Shown: positions 19,958-27,736 of the stretch, piece after piece
How the letters are laid out: every line of letters begins with the position of its first letter
Numbering within the stretch: position 1 is the first letter of the stretch
Source of the DNA: Caldicellulosiruptor hydrothermalis 108
GTDB taxonomy: Bacteria; Bacillota; Thermoanaerobacteria; Caldicellulosiruptorales; Caldicellulosiruptoraceae
Assembly (NCBI RefSeq): GCF_000166355.1
Contig: NC_014652.1
Span: 1,375,001-1,439,000 of the forward strand
Length of the DNA: 64,000 bases
Reading direction: 5' to 3'
Made by a program: the position numbers and the translations under genes
Notes under the pieces: generated by a model
Database searches by the model: none
Told to the model about the DNA's origin: nothing
The model's input: the letters and a program-made list of their open reading frames with translations, nothing else

Positions 19958-20193
19958 TACTACTATTTTTTAAATCTATTTCTTACAAAAAATTTCTGGT
20001 TTTGTTTTTACTTAACCTTCTAAAACAAGGAGTTAAGAAGGCTTAGGATATTATTGTCTTTTTTGAAGTTGTTAATTTTTGTCATATGTTTGTTGCTGAT
20101 TATTTTTGTTGGTATTGATAATATTTGGTTTTCACTTCTCTTTTCTTTTTGTATCTTGATTGTATTTCATGTTAGTATTGGTGCCTTTTACCT

Positions 20194-20634
20194 TCAATCA
20201 CCACCTATTTTGCAAACGCCTATTAGTATCAAAAATATCAAAAGAAGCACGCCACAGGTTATAAAGAAATCAGCAAGATTAAAAACAGGTATGACTTTTA
20301 TGTCTATAAAATCTACCACATAACCTTTATCAATCCTATCAAAAAGATTTCCTATTGCTCCTCCCACTATCAGCGAAAAAGAAAGCCTGTAAAGGTTGTT
20401 TGTGGATTTGAAAATCATATAACATAAAAACAAAATGAGGATGATTGAAACCGTTATAAAAAATCTTCTTTTCCCCTCTAAGATGGAAAAAGCCCCACCT
20501 CTGTTTTGCACATAGGTGAGCGACAAAATTCCACCCAGTAAATTGACAGGACTATCTACAAAAACATTTTCAGCTCTTGCCTTTGTTATCTGGTCTAACA
20601 CAAAAGTTGACATAATTATAATCCAGTAAACCAA
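20194..20634 (-). CDS. lspA: Lipoprotein signal peptidase
   Basis: About 146 residues with four membrane segments. The catalytic Asp pair is in NLFDRIDKGYVVDFID and PVFNLADFFITCG; the N-terminal motif is STFVLDQITKARAE. The TTG at 20634 follows AAAAAGGTGAG at 8 bases; the upstream TTG at 20661 has no such site. Removes signal peptides from prolipoproteins in the membrane. Transcribed toward rluD but now cut off from it by an insertion sequence. Confidence 0.9.
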   Translation of the reverse strand: MVYWIIIMSTFVLDQITKARAENVFVDSPVNLLGGILSLTYVQNRGGAFSILEGKRRFFITVSIILILFLCYMIFKSTNNLYRLSFSLIVGGAIGNLFDRIDKGYVVDFIDIKVIPVFNLADFFITCGVLLLIFLILIGVCKIGGD

Positions 20635-20687
20635 ATTCTTTCTCACCTTTTTAATTATCAATTCGTATCTGCAAGTATTCTTTTTTT

Positions 20688-20716
20688 ATTATAATATATC
20701 AACCAATTAAAAGCAA
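20688..20716 (-). promoter_or_regulatory. Likely lspA promoter
   Basis: Minus strand TTGCTT (20711-20716), a 17-base spacer, TATAAT (20688-20693). Lies between the yteA-like gene and lspA. Confidence 0.5.
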
Positions 20717-20729
20717 AAAACAAGAAGCT

Positions 20730-21359
20730 TTATAGCCATTTTTTGGCATCGTCAGTTGAGATTTTATCCACCTCTTCAACTGTATCTTCAACATCATTTA
20801 TTTTTTTATAAAACTTCCTTCCGTCAGATACCATTTCATCCTGTGGACCGTTGCTTGTTGAATGCATCTCAAGTATGCTCCACATATCTGTACCATCATG
20901 CTCTTCTTCACCTTGACTTGGAAACTTGTCATTGAAAGGTTTGCCCAGCACCTTTTCTTCGATTGGTTTTTGGTCTGTTTGATAATTTTCTTGATTTTCC
21001 ATATCTTTCTGGCACTCTATACAAAATTCTGTATAAGGGATTGCCAAAAGCCTTTCTATAGGAATCTCTTTTTTGCAGGACATACAGTAGCCAAAGTTTC
21101 CCTTTTCAATTTTGGAGAGTGCTTTTTCAATCAGCTTAAGTTTCCTTTTCATGTCAGCTTTCAAGCTCATGTTCTTTTCCGCTTCAAATAGGTCTGATGC
21201 AATGTCAGCTGGATGATTGTCATAGTTTGACACCTCATTTGAATAGAGTGAGCTAAAGTTTGCAACCTGATTTTCTTTAGTATTTTTTAAATACTCTTCT
21301 ACTTCAGATTTTTTCTCTAAAAGCAATTTTTTCAGCATTTCAATTTCAGCTGGCTGCAA
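20730..21359 (-). CDS. TraR/DksA-type zinc-finger protein, YteA-like
   Basis: 209 residues. A coiled-coil N-terminus (residues 1-85, with the NHPADIASDLFEAEKN motif near 48) precedes a four-Cys DksA-type finger: CMSC at about 93 and CIEC at about 115. The C-terminal acidic tail includes HDGTDMWSILEMH. The layout matches the YteA family of Firmicutes, often labelled sporulation-related, whose biochemical role is unclear. It should not be assumed to act as DksA on RNA polymerase. Confidence 0.8.
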   Translation of the reverse strand: MQPAEIEMLKKLLLEKKSEVEEYLKNTKENQVANFSSLYSNEVSNYDNHPADIASDLFEAEKNMSLKADMKRKLKLIEKALSKIEKGNFGYCMSCKKEIPIERLLAIPYTEFCIECQKDMENQENYQTDQKPIEEKVLGKPFNDKFPSQGEEEHDGTDMWSILEMHSTSNGPQDEMVSDGRKFYKKINDVEDTVEEVDKISTDDAKKWL

Positions 21360-21387
21360 TATTAATCTCTCCTTTTACTGAAGTTTT

Positions 21388-21666
21388 TTAATGCATATAA
21401 AACTTTACAAATTTCAATATTTCAGCAATATATCGGCCAATTACAGGAAGGTTATACTTTACGATAGCGTTAAGTATATATAAAAGAAGAGCACCCAAAA
21501 TAGAAAAGCCAAAAGCTGTTCCAAATCCCCGTGCAGCACCCGATAAGAAATTTGAAAAAATTATCTTTTTGGGGTTTTTCAAATATTCTACATAGTAGCT
21601 AAAATTCATCCTTTCAAGTTTTAAAATAAAATCATTTAACTTTTCTTCAAATTCGTCTCTTGACAT
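21388..21666 (-). CDS. Small membrane protein, DUF5665-like
   Basis: 92 residues. A charged N-terminal helix (residues 1-35) precedes a glycine-rich hydrophobic region (GAARGFGTAFGFSILGALLLY near 42-64) and a second hydrophobic stretch. Resembles the DUF5665 family of small Firmicute membrane proteins. Function unknown. Divergent from mtnP. Confidence 0.6.
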   Translation of the reverse strand: MSRDEFEEKLNDFILKLERMNFSYYVEYLKNPKKIIFSNFLSGAARGFGTAFGFSILGALLLYILNAIVKYNLPVIGRYIAEILKFVKFYMH

Positions 21667-21694
21667 TGTCTCACCTTCTCAATAAATTATTTTG

Positions 21695-21723
21695 TTGATT
21701 TTTGCACATTTTATTTATATAAT
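21695..21723 (+). promoter_or_regulatory. Likely promoter of mtnP-mtnA
   Basis: TTGATT (21695-21700), 17-base spacer, TATAAT (21718-21723), 43 bases before the mtnP start. Confidence 0.6.
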
Positions 21724-21766
21724 TTTTTTGAAATGCAAAAGTTTTTATTGTTGGAGGTAAGAAAAG

Positions 21767-22540
21767 ATGGAATACAGAGCTGATATAGGGGTCTTTGGCG
21801 GATCTGGTTTTTATTCTTTAGAAGACAATGTTGAAGAGATAGAACTTGAAACACCATACGGAAAACCAAGCGACAAAATCTCTTTGGTTGAGATTGCAGG
21901 CAAAAAAGTAGCTTTCTTGCCAAGACACGGGAAAAATCATCAATATCCACCTCATTTAATTCCATACAGAGCAAACATTTGGGCAATGAAGATGCTTGGA
22001 GTCAAAAAGATAATTGGACCAACAGCGTCAGGAAGCTTAAAGCCTGAGATAAAACCTGGTGACTTTGTTGTGTGTGACCAGTTTGTTGACAGGACATGGG
22101 GAAGAAAAGACACATTCTTTGAAGGACCTGAAGTAAGGCACATATCTGCTGCAAAGCCGTACTGTGAATATTTGAGAAAAATTGCAATTGAGGCTGCAAA
22201 AGAGCTTGGAATTACTGTGCATGAAAAGGGGACAGTTGTTGTAATACAAGGTCCGAGATTTTCCACAACTGCTGAGAGCAGATGGTTTTCTTCTATGGGC
22301 TGGGATGTTATCAACATGACACAGTATCCAGAAGTAGTACTTGCAAAAGAGCTTGGTATCTGCTATGTGAATATATCCCTTATTACAGACTATGATGCTG
22401 GGCTTGAGGGAAGAGATGATATAAAGCCTGTGACAGAAGAAGAAGTTTATAGAGTCTTTAGAGAAAATAATGACAAAGTAAAAAAGCTTATATACAGAAT
22501 GATTGAAAAGATTGATGTAGATTATGTCTGTAAGGAGTAA
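21767..22540 (+). CDS. mtnP: S-methyl-5'-thioadenosine phosphorylase
   Basis: 257 residues, purine nucleoside phosphorylase family 2. Motifs are GVFGGSGFYSL at the N-terminus (phosphate site), FLPRHGKNHQYPPH near 50 and VVIQGPRFSTTAESRWF near 160, with NMTQYPEVVLAKELGICY. It starts at ATG 21767 after TTGGAGG. Cleaves methylthioadenosine, a by-product of polyamine and SAM metabolism, to adenine and methylthioribose-1-phosphate. Its product is the substrate of the next gene, 8 bases downstream. Confidence 0.93.
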   Translation: MEYRADIGVFGGSGFYSLEDNVEEIELETPYGKPSDKISLVEIAGKKVAFLPRHGKNHQYPPHLIPYRANIWAMKMLGVKKIIGPTASGSLKPEIKPGDFVVCDQFVDRTWGRKDTFFEGPEVRHISAAKPYCEYLRKIAIEAAKELGITVHEKGTVVVIQGPRFSTTAESRWFSSMGWDVINMTQYPEVVLAKELGICYVNISLITDYDAGLEGRDDIKPVTEEEVYRVFRENNDKVKKLIYRMIEKIDVDYVCKE

Positions 22541-22548
22541 GAAGAAAG

Positions 22549-23577
22549 ATGAAACACTTTGAGTTTGAAAATGATAAGCTCATTGTGCTTGACCAGAGAA
22601 AGCTGCCATTTGAAAAAGAGTATTTTGTTTGTAGCACATATCAGGATGTATATGTAGCAATAAAGGATATGATTATAAGAGGAGCACCGCTTATTGGAAT
22701 TGTTGCTGCATATGGAGTTGTATTGGGCTTTAAGGAGATAATTGAAAAGAACATGGAGCCCACTAAAATTTATGAGATTATAAACTATCTTGCGAGCTCA
22801 AGACCAACAGCTGTAAATCTTTTCTGGGTACTTGAGAGGATGAAAAAGATTTTTGAAGAGGCAAGAAATCTTTCCCAAAGCCAAATTTATAGTTTGCTGC
22901 TACAAGAGGCAAGGAAAATAGAAGATGAAGACAAAAATATCAATAAAAAGATTGGTGAGAATGGAAATACACTTATAAAAGAAGGTGCAAATATTCTTAC
23001 TCACTGTAATGCAGGAGCTTTAGCAACAGGTGGGTATGGAACTGCACTTGGTGTTATACGCGAGGCTCAATTTACCGGTAAAAATATTCATGTTTATGTA
23101 GATGAGACACGGCCGTATCTTCAGGGTGCAAGGCTCACAGCATTTGAACTTTCAGAAGACGGTATTCCTAACACAGTTATTTGTGACAACATGGCAGGTT
23201 ACCTTATGAAACTTGGAAAAATTGATTGTGTTATAGTAGGGGCTGACAGAATCGCTTTAAACGGAGATACAGCAAACAAGATTGGAACTTACTCTCTTTC
23301 TGTTTTAGCAAAGCACCATGGCATTCCTTTTTACATTGCAGCGCCTGTATCAACCATTGATTTTAACATAAAATCAGGCTCAGAAATTCCTATTGAAGAG
23401 AGAAGCGAAGATGAAATAAGATTTTTCAATGATAAAAAGATTGTTCCGGATGGATCGAAGGTTTTTAATCCTGCATTTGATGTAACACCGGCTGAGAACA
23501 TTACTGCTATAATTACAGAAAAAGGTGTTATTTTCCCACCATTTGAGGAGAATATTTCAAAACTCAAAGAAAAGTAG
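22549..23577 (+). CDS. mtnA: S-methyl-5-thioribose-1-phosphate isomerase
   Basis: 342 residues, eIF2B-alpha-like fold. The catalytic Cys is in LTHCNAGALATGGYGTALG near residue 160 and the Asp in VGADRIALNGDTANKIGTY near 240. RGAPLIGIVAAYG lies near 45. Converts methylthioribose-1-phosphate to methylthioribulose-1-phosphate in the methionine salvage pathway. No later salvage genes (mtnB and so on) follow; the unit ends in a terminator. Confidence 0.94.
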   Translation: MKHFEFENDKLIVLDQRKLPFEKEYFVCSTYQDVYVAIKDMIIRGAPLIGIVAAYGVVLGFKEIIEKNMEPTKIYEIINYLASSRPTAVNLFWVLERMKKIFEEARNLSQSQIYSLLLQEARKIEDEDKNINKKIGENGNTLIKEGANILTHCNAGALATGGYGTALGVIREAQFTGKNIHVYVDETRPYLQGARLTAFELSEDGIPNTVICDNMAGYLMKLGKIDCVIVGADRIALNGDTANKIGTYSLSVLAKHHGIPFYIAAPVSTIDFNIKSGSEIPIEERSEDEIRFFNDKKIVPDGSKVFNPAFDVTPAENITAIITEKGVIFPPFEENISKLKEK

Positions 23578-23586
23578 TCTGTCAAA

Positions 23587-23628
23587 AAACGGGGTATTGT
23601 AAGAATTGAGTACCCCGTTTGTTTTTTT
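23587..23628 (+). terminator. Rho-independent terminator after mtnA
   Basis: Stem AAACGGGGTA (23587-23596) and TACCCCGTTT (23611-23620), 14-base loop, followed by GTTTTTTT. Confidence 0.85.
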
Positions 23629-23674
23629 AGTTATAAGGAATTAGTACTTGAAATAATGTTCTTGCTTTTTTGCC

Positions 23675-23708
23675 TACAATTGAATTTCATCTACATATGT
23701 AGTATAAT
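23675..23708 (+). promoter_or_regulatory. Promoter with BlaI-like operators upstream of the 23768 gene
   Basis: TACAATTGAA (23675) is followed by the 12-bp perfect palindrome CTACATATGTAG (23691-23702), which abuts TATAAT (23703-23708). The -35 TTGAAT (23680-23685) lies 17 bases from the -10. The palindrome fits the TACA-NN-TGTA consensus of BlaI/MecI repressors and covers the spacer. Same geometry as 29911-29944. Confidence 0.6.
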
Positions 23709-23767
23709 ATTTATAAACTGAGTTTTCAAGGAACTAATATAAAGTAAAATTAAGGGGGATTAAACAA

Positions 23768-24394
23768 ATGCAAAAAATATTTCGCAATTCAATGGTAATA
23801 TTTTCTTTAATTCTCATTGGATCATTGGTATTATTAAGTATTAGTTTAAAAATCTCTCACATTAAGGCTGACACAATCTTAAATGAGCATAAGCCAGAAG
23901 ACAATAGCTCCGAGAGAATTCATATTATAAAAAACAAGAAGAAATTTATAGCAGATATCATCTCAGTTTTACCCGTTGTTGAAGAAAAGAATATAAACAA
24001 CTCAACTGTGGACAGCAACATAAGTAAAGTAAAAGCAGAAAGGCAAGTACATTATAAAATTATTAAAGCTGTGCTAAATGAAGCCAATCACAAAAGCATC
24101 CTTGGTCTTGCTTCAAACAAAGATATATATTCATTTGTATCTGAAAAAGTCCTAAAAATACTTTTTCCCAAACCTACACAAGATACTTATACCTGTTACT
24201 ATAAGGTAGAACCTGCTGACCCCAAGCAAACCGTTATTTGGTACAAAAAAGGATATTTTTATTTTGTGTACTGCTTCACAGACTCTTACACCATAAATCC
24301 AGCTGACCCTTATGGTGATATTAAAAAAATGGTTCTCTTGGTTGAGAAAATTAAAAACAAATGGATCATAAGCGATTTTTCAAGCAACAATTAA
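23768..24394 (+). CDS. Exported or membrane-anchored protein of unknown function
   Basis: 208 residues; I do not recognise the family. An N-terminal hydrophobic segment (about residues 8-28, with VIFSLILIGSLVLLSISL) is an uncleaved anchor or signal peptide. A polar, low-complexity linker follows to about residue 95, then a compact C-terminal domain with aromatic-rich strands (WYKKGYFYFVYCF near 160). It starts at ATG 23768 after AAGGGGG. It is monocistronic, convergent with the next gene, and driven by a promoter with BlaI-like operators, so it may belong to the regulon of the M56/BlaI pair. Confidence 0.6.
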   Translation: MQKIFRNSMVIFSLILIGSLVLLSISLKISHIKADTILNEHKPEDNSSERIHIIKNKKKFIADIISVLPVVEEKNINNSTVDSNISKVKAERQVHYKIIKAVLNEANHKSILGLASNKDIYSFVSEKVLKILFPKPTQDTYTCYYKVEPADPKQTVIWYKKGYFYFVYCFTDSYTINPADPYGDIKKMVLLVEKIKNKWIISDFSSNN

Positions 24395-24429
24395 AAATAG
24401 TGGCGACTTATAATAGTTGTTTATCAGCT

Positions 24430-25632
24430 CTAATGTATTCGAATAGTATCATAACTCACCAAATTTCCTCTTACTTTAAACAACTGAAGTACTCTTTTGC
24501 TTTTTAGCTTGTAAATTGAACACCCTTCTCCACTTGAAAAGTATCCGCCTTTATCAGTAAAGTATGTTCCATCAACACCAACAACAGGCCAGTAGGCATT
24601 TATATTTTTTTGAATTTCGCTAATATATTCTAAACTTCCATTTTTAATATTTAATAGTACTAATTTTGCTCTAAAAGGGTCTCTAATATTTGAATAGTCA
24701 CCAAATTCTTCATATCCAGGACTCCCCTGTGAGAAAATAAATTTATCTCCCGAAAAAGAATTTACAGGCGGAGAGCACAGCCCTGTATTTTTCGTAAACT
24801 CTGTTACATTCCCTGTTAATACGTCAGCAACAGAAACCCAGATATATGATGGATCAGCAGGAGTTGAAGTACTGATAGCAACATATCTGCTATCCCTGCT
24901 CCATGCAACAGAGTAAATAATTCTGTAAACATTATTAATTGGCATATCTCCAAATCTTTCGGAAAGTAGCTTCTTCTTACTGTTTTTGTTCAAGTCAATT
25001 ACAACCAGTGATGTAGCAGCATCATTTTCTTTGTTATCCATCTCACCACAGGCAATATACTTTCCGTTTGGTGAAAGAACTGGCCAGCAAAATGAACCTC
25101 TTGCAACTTTTTTTAGTGAAAAAGTATATATTTTGTTTTTTGGAACATACTCTGATTTCAAAAGATACAGTCTTTTTTCAGTGGCAATAACAAACTCACC
25201 TGTTTGTTTATTGGCACTGATATATTTTATCATTTCTGGCATTCGTTTTCGATAAACTTCTTTTTTAGTTTTGTAATCAACTAAAATTAACTCTTTCAAA
25301 TCCTCACCACAATAAGCTACCTGATTTTTTCCCCATGCAAATAAGCGTACAGGAAAATAATCTAAACCCTTAATTTTATTGCGGCTCATTTTGACTTTGA
25401 AAAGCAAATCTTCTTTGCCACTACTGTGCCTGATTTTGCCATAAAATAAAGCAAAAAAGTCACCATTTTCGGTTTTATCAAAACGCTCTACATAGCCAAC
25501 TTTTTCTGAAATATTTCCTATTAGATGACTTATAATAACAAAACAAATTATTCCTGCTATTATTAAACTTATAGAAACGTATAAAAATGTTTTTATTTTT
25601 ACATTTCCTTTTTTCCAAATAGTTAAATTCAT
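24430..25632 (-). CDS. Membrane-anchored protein of probable beta-propeller fold (paralogue 1)
   Basis: 400 residues. One membrane helix at residues 15-37, then an extracytoplasmic region with repeated strand motifs typical of WD40/TolB-like propellers: FCWPVLSPNGKYIACGEMD near 190, VAWSRDSRYVAIST near 250 and KLVLLNIKNGSLEYI near 325. The segment after the anchor is almost identical to that of the protein at 31970-33178, and the two align along their length. Function unknown; propeller proteins often act as binding or scaffolding modules. It follows the lipoprotein gene by 22 bases, so the two are probably co-transcribed. Confidence 0.65.
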   Translation of the reverse strand: MNLTIWKKGNVKIKTFLYVSISLIIAGIICFVIISHLIGNISEKVGYVERFDKTENGDFFALFYGKIRHSSGKEDLLFKVKMSRNKIKGLDYFPVRLFAWGKNQVAYCGEDLKELILVDYKTKKEVYRKRMPEMIKYISANKQTGEFVIATEKRLYLLKSEYVPKNKIYTFSLKKVARGSFCWPVLSPNGKYIACGEMDNKENDAATSLVVIDLNKNSKKKLLSERFGDMPINNVYRIIYSVAWSRDSRYVAISTSTPADPSYIWVSVADVLTGNVTEFTKNTGLCSPPVNSFSGDKFIFSQGSPGYEEFGDYSNIRDPFRAKLVLLNIKNGSLEYISEIQKNINAYWPVVGVDGTYFTDKGGYFSSGEGCSIYKLKSKRVLQLFKVRGNLVSYDTIRIH

Positions 25633-25654
25633 AATTTTTCATCCCCTCGAGATA

Positions 25655-26299
25655 TTACTCTTTGAGGTTAACATGTTTAAACGCAACTACCTTACACTCA
25701 TAACAGTCATAACCTATATCTTCGTATCTATTTACTATTTCTCCTTTTGCGTTATATAAGATTAAGTCTTTTAGCTTTTTATAACCGTCTACAATAACAA
25801 TATATCCTTTGTCACCTTTTACATTTTCTATTAGTTTTGTCCCATTTTCAAATTCAAATACCATTTTAGTGTAATTAGTAGGCTTTCGTGCGCCTGTTGA
25901 TGGTATCCAAGTGGAAGTATTCAGGTTGCAAAAATAAATGCTTTTACCTTTGTATTTGACCCGATTTACTCCAAATCCCATACTCATTGCTGGATACCCA
26001 GCAGATGCATACCATAACGCTTTATTGTTTTCAACCAAACATAACAAATATTGGGGTGAATTATCGGTAGTCATATAAAATAAAAATAGATACCAATTAT
26101 CATGTTTTTTATATTTAAGTACATTAAAATTCTTATTTTTAACCATATAAAAAGCATCTGACAATGCTGAAACAGCTATTTTTTGAGCTTTAGTGTATTC
26201 ATCTTCTTTTTTTGTAAAATCCTTTCTTGTGCACCCGCTTATATTTAGCATCATTAGTGTGAATAATAAAATATATGGAATAACTTTTTTTATCTTCAA
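25655..26299 (-). CDS. Lipoprotein of unknown function
   Basis: 214 residues starting at TTG 26299, 8 bases after GGGAGG. A signal peptide ends in a clear lipobox (MLNISGC, Cys at about 23), so the protein should be lipid-anchored after processing by Lgt and LspA. The mature part contains aromatic strands (WYLFLFYMTTDNSPQYLLC) and a C-terminal DLILYNAKGEIVNRYED segment; no known domain is recognised. Upstream of and co-oriented with the propeller gene at 24430-25632. Confidence 0.6.
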   Translation of the reverse strand: MKIKKVIPYILLFTLMMLNISGCTRKDFTKKEDEYTKAQKIAVSALSDAFYMVKNKNFNVLKYKKHDNWYLFLFYMTTDNSPQYLLCLVENNKALWYASAGYPAMSMGFGVNRVKYKGKSIYFCNLNTSTWIPSTGARKPTNYTKMVFEFENGTKLIENVKGDKGYIVIVDGYKKLKDLILYNAKGEIVNRYEDIGYDCYECKVVAFKHVNLKE

Positions 26300-26343
26300 T
26301 GTATTCGCCTCCCATTTTATAATTTCTTAATTTCTTAATAAAA

Positions 26344-26414
26344 GCACACCTTCAGAAAAACATTAATAAACAGTGGAAAATATTCATAATCAAATTTCTA
26401 TTCTGAAGGTGTGC
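26344..26414 (-). terminator. Terminator after the amidase gene
   Basis: A perfect 14-bp inverted repeat: GCACACCTTCAGAA (26344-26357) and TTCTGAAGGTGTGC (26401-26414), 43-base loop. On the minus strand it is followed by TTTTATT. It separates the amidase gene from the lipoprotein gene. Confidence 0.65.
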
Positions 26415-26458
26415 AATCTTTGAAGATAGTGGGAAATAAGATTGTATTTGTTGTATTC

Positions 26459-27616
26459 TTATTCTATTTCTCTAAAATAATATGGATTGAAAAATCTTTT
26501 ATTACCTTCATAATCAGAATAATAGCGATAACAATTTTCAGTATGTTGTGCAAATTTCCGTGTAATTTTGTCTACAAGAATTGCAGTATGATCAAATCTC
26601 CCATCGTTATAATAATCAATTTGCATTATTCCGCCATTATCTAATGAATTTATACTGCCTACTACAACAACGCGTGGACCAGGTGTGTCAATAGATTTAT
26701 AGCTTGTCATATAACTCCAGAAAGCTTCAACATTCTCCCAATTTTTTGAGCCTCCACCAGGACCAGCATACCACCCTTCTTCATATGAACCAGGAACCAT
26801 CATCACTTTGTTTAATATATCGTTCATAGTATCATTTGCTCCAAATCCATACCATAAAACTTGAGATGCAAAGTTTGTGCAATCTCCTCCTCCAGAGGTT
26901 GCATCATAAAACTTGGTATTACGGTTAAACACGTATTTGTTTGCATATTCAACAGCTCTTGATGTACTATAATAATGATTTACTGCTGGCAAACTAAGAA
27001 TACCAACATTACTTTTCAATTCAACATCATTGAAGTTTTTATATACTTTCTTGGAATCTGGAGAAAATTCCTGATCAATCATTTCAGCTAATTCTTTCGG
27101 TTGAAATTCTCTTATTAATTTTTCTTTTGAAATTTCATAGAAACTTAGATCTTCATAATCATGTTCTGTAATTTTCCAGCCATCTTCCATCTTTATTAAC
27201 TTAAATATATTTTCGCCACCACAAATAAAAGGTGGATAGGCATTCTGTCCATCTAATTTTATTTCTAATATAACATTTGCTTGATTACCGTTTATATCAA
27301 TAGCTTTGTAATTGAACTCTAATGGAAATCGTCTTTTTTCGATGTAACAATACCCTTTTTGATAAATATACTTTCTTCTTGCTGTTAAATTTTTCAGAGC
27401 TATTACTTTGTTTTGATTCTGTATTTTAGTCATGTCAAGGTAAGGTGTTATGTCTTTATATTCCATTTGTAAATATGCATCGTACTGAGTGTTGTAAAAA
27501 GATTCAATAACGTTTTTAATGATTTCTTCTTCATTGTTTTTATGTGAATTTGCATAAGCAATGGAATTTGGTATTATTAGAATTAAACATAACAAAAACA
27601 GTACAATTTTTCTCAT
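26459..27616 (-). CDS. Secreted Amidase_6-type cysteine amidase with an N-terminal accessory domain
   Basis: 385 residues. Signal peptide at residues 1-22 (IVLFLLCLILIIPNSIAYA). Residues about 33-190 form a domain nearly identical in its first 50 residues to the extracytoplasmic tail of the M56 protein next door (AYLQMEY, then DITPYLDM and KIQNQNKVIALK). The C-terminal domain carries the Amidase_6 catalytic motif DATSGGGDCTNFASQVL (Cys) and the His in DGRFDHTAILVDKI. Likely acts outside the membrane on peptide or peptidoglycan amide bonds; the substrate is unknown. Downstream of the blaI-M56 pair on the same strand, with 120 bases between. Confidence 0.75.
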   Translation of the reverse strand: MRKIVLFLLCLILIIPNSIAYANSHKNNEEEIIKNVIESFYNTQYDAYLQMEYKDITPYLDMTKIQNQNKVIALKNLTARRKYIYQKGYCYIEKRRFPLEFNYKAIDINGNQANVILEIKLDGQNAYPPFICGGENIFKLIKMEDGWKITEHDYEDLSFYEISKEKLIREFQPKELAEMIDQEFSPDSKKVYKNFNDVELKSNVGILSLPAVNHYYSTSRAVEYANKYVFNRNTKFYDATSGGGDCTNFASQVLWYGFGANDTMNDILNKVMMVPGSYEEGWYAGPGGGSKNWENVEAFWSYMTSYKSIDTPGPRVVVVGSINSLDNGGIMQIDYYNDGRFDHTAILVDKITRKFAQHTENCYRYYSDYEGNKRFFNPYYFREIE

Positions 27617-27736
27617 TTGAAATATCCCCTTTCTTTTAGTTTTTACATGGTGTTCAATTGTTTAATCAGGAACTATTGAAAATAAGAATGTACGACATAA
27701 CTTTTCGCCTCCATTTTTTTAATATCATGCAAATTA

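Larger units (their letters stand above)
18442..20066 (+). mobile_element. Insertion sequence with DDE transposase (about 1.6 kb)
   Basis: An intact transposase gene is flanked by candidate terminal inverted repeats TCAAAAAAGAC (18442-18452) and GTCTTTTTTGA (20056-20066), 11 of 11 matching. I could not find a convincing target-site duplication next to them, so the ends are provisional. The element is inserted between rluD and lspA, in the opposite orientation to them. The leader carries a hairpin that covers the transposase ribosome binding site. Confidence 0.6.

Noticed and set aside
20054-20323. 89-codon plus-strand ORF with a hydrophobic N-terminus beside the IS
   Set aside because: Its second half is antisense to the lspA 3' end, it has no good ribosome binding site, and its hydrophobicity comes from AT-rich DNA.
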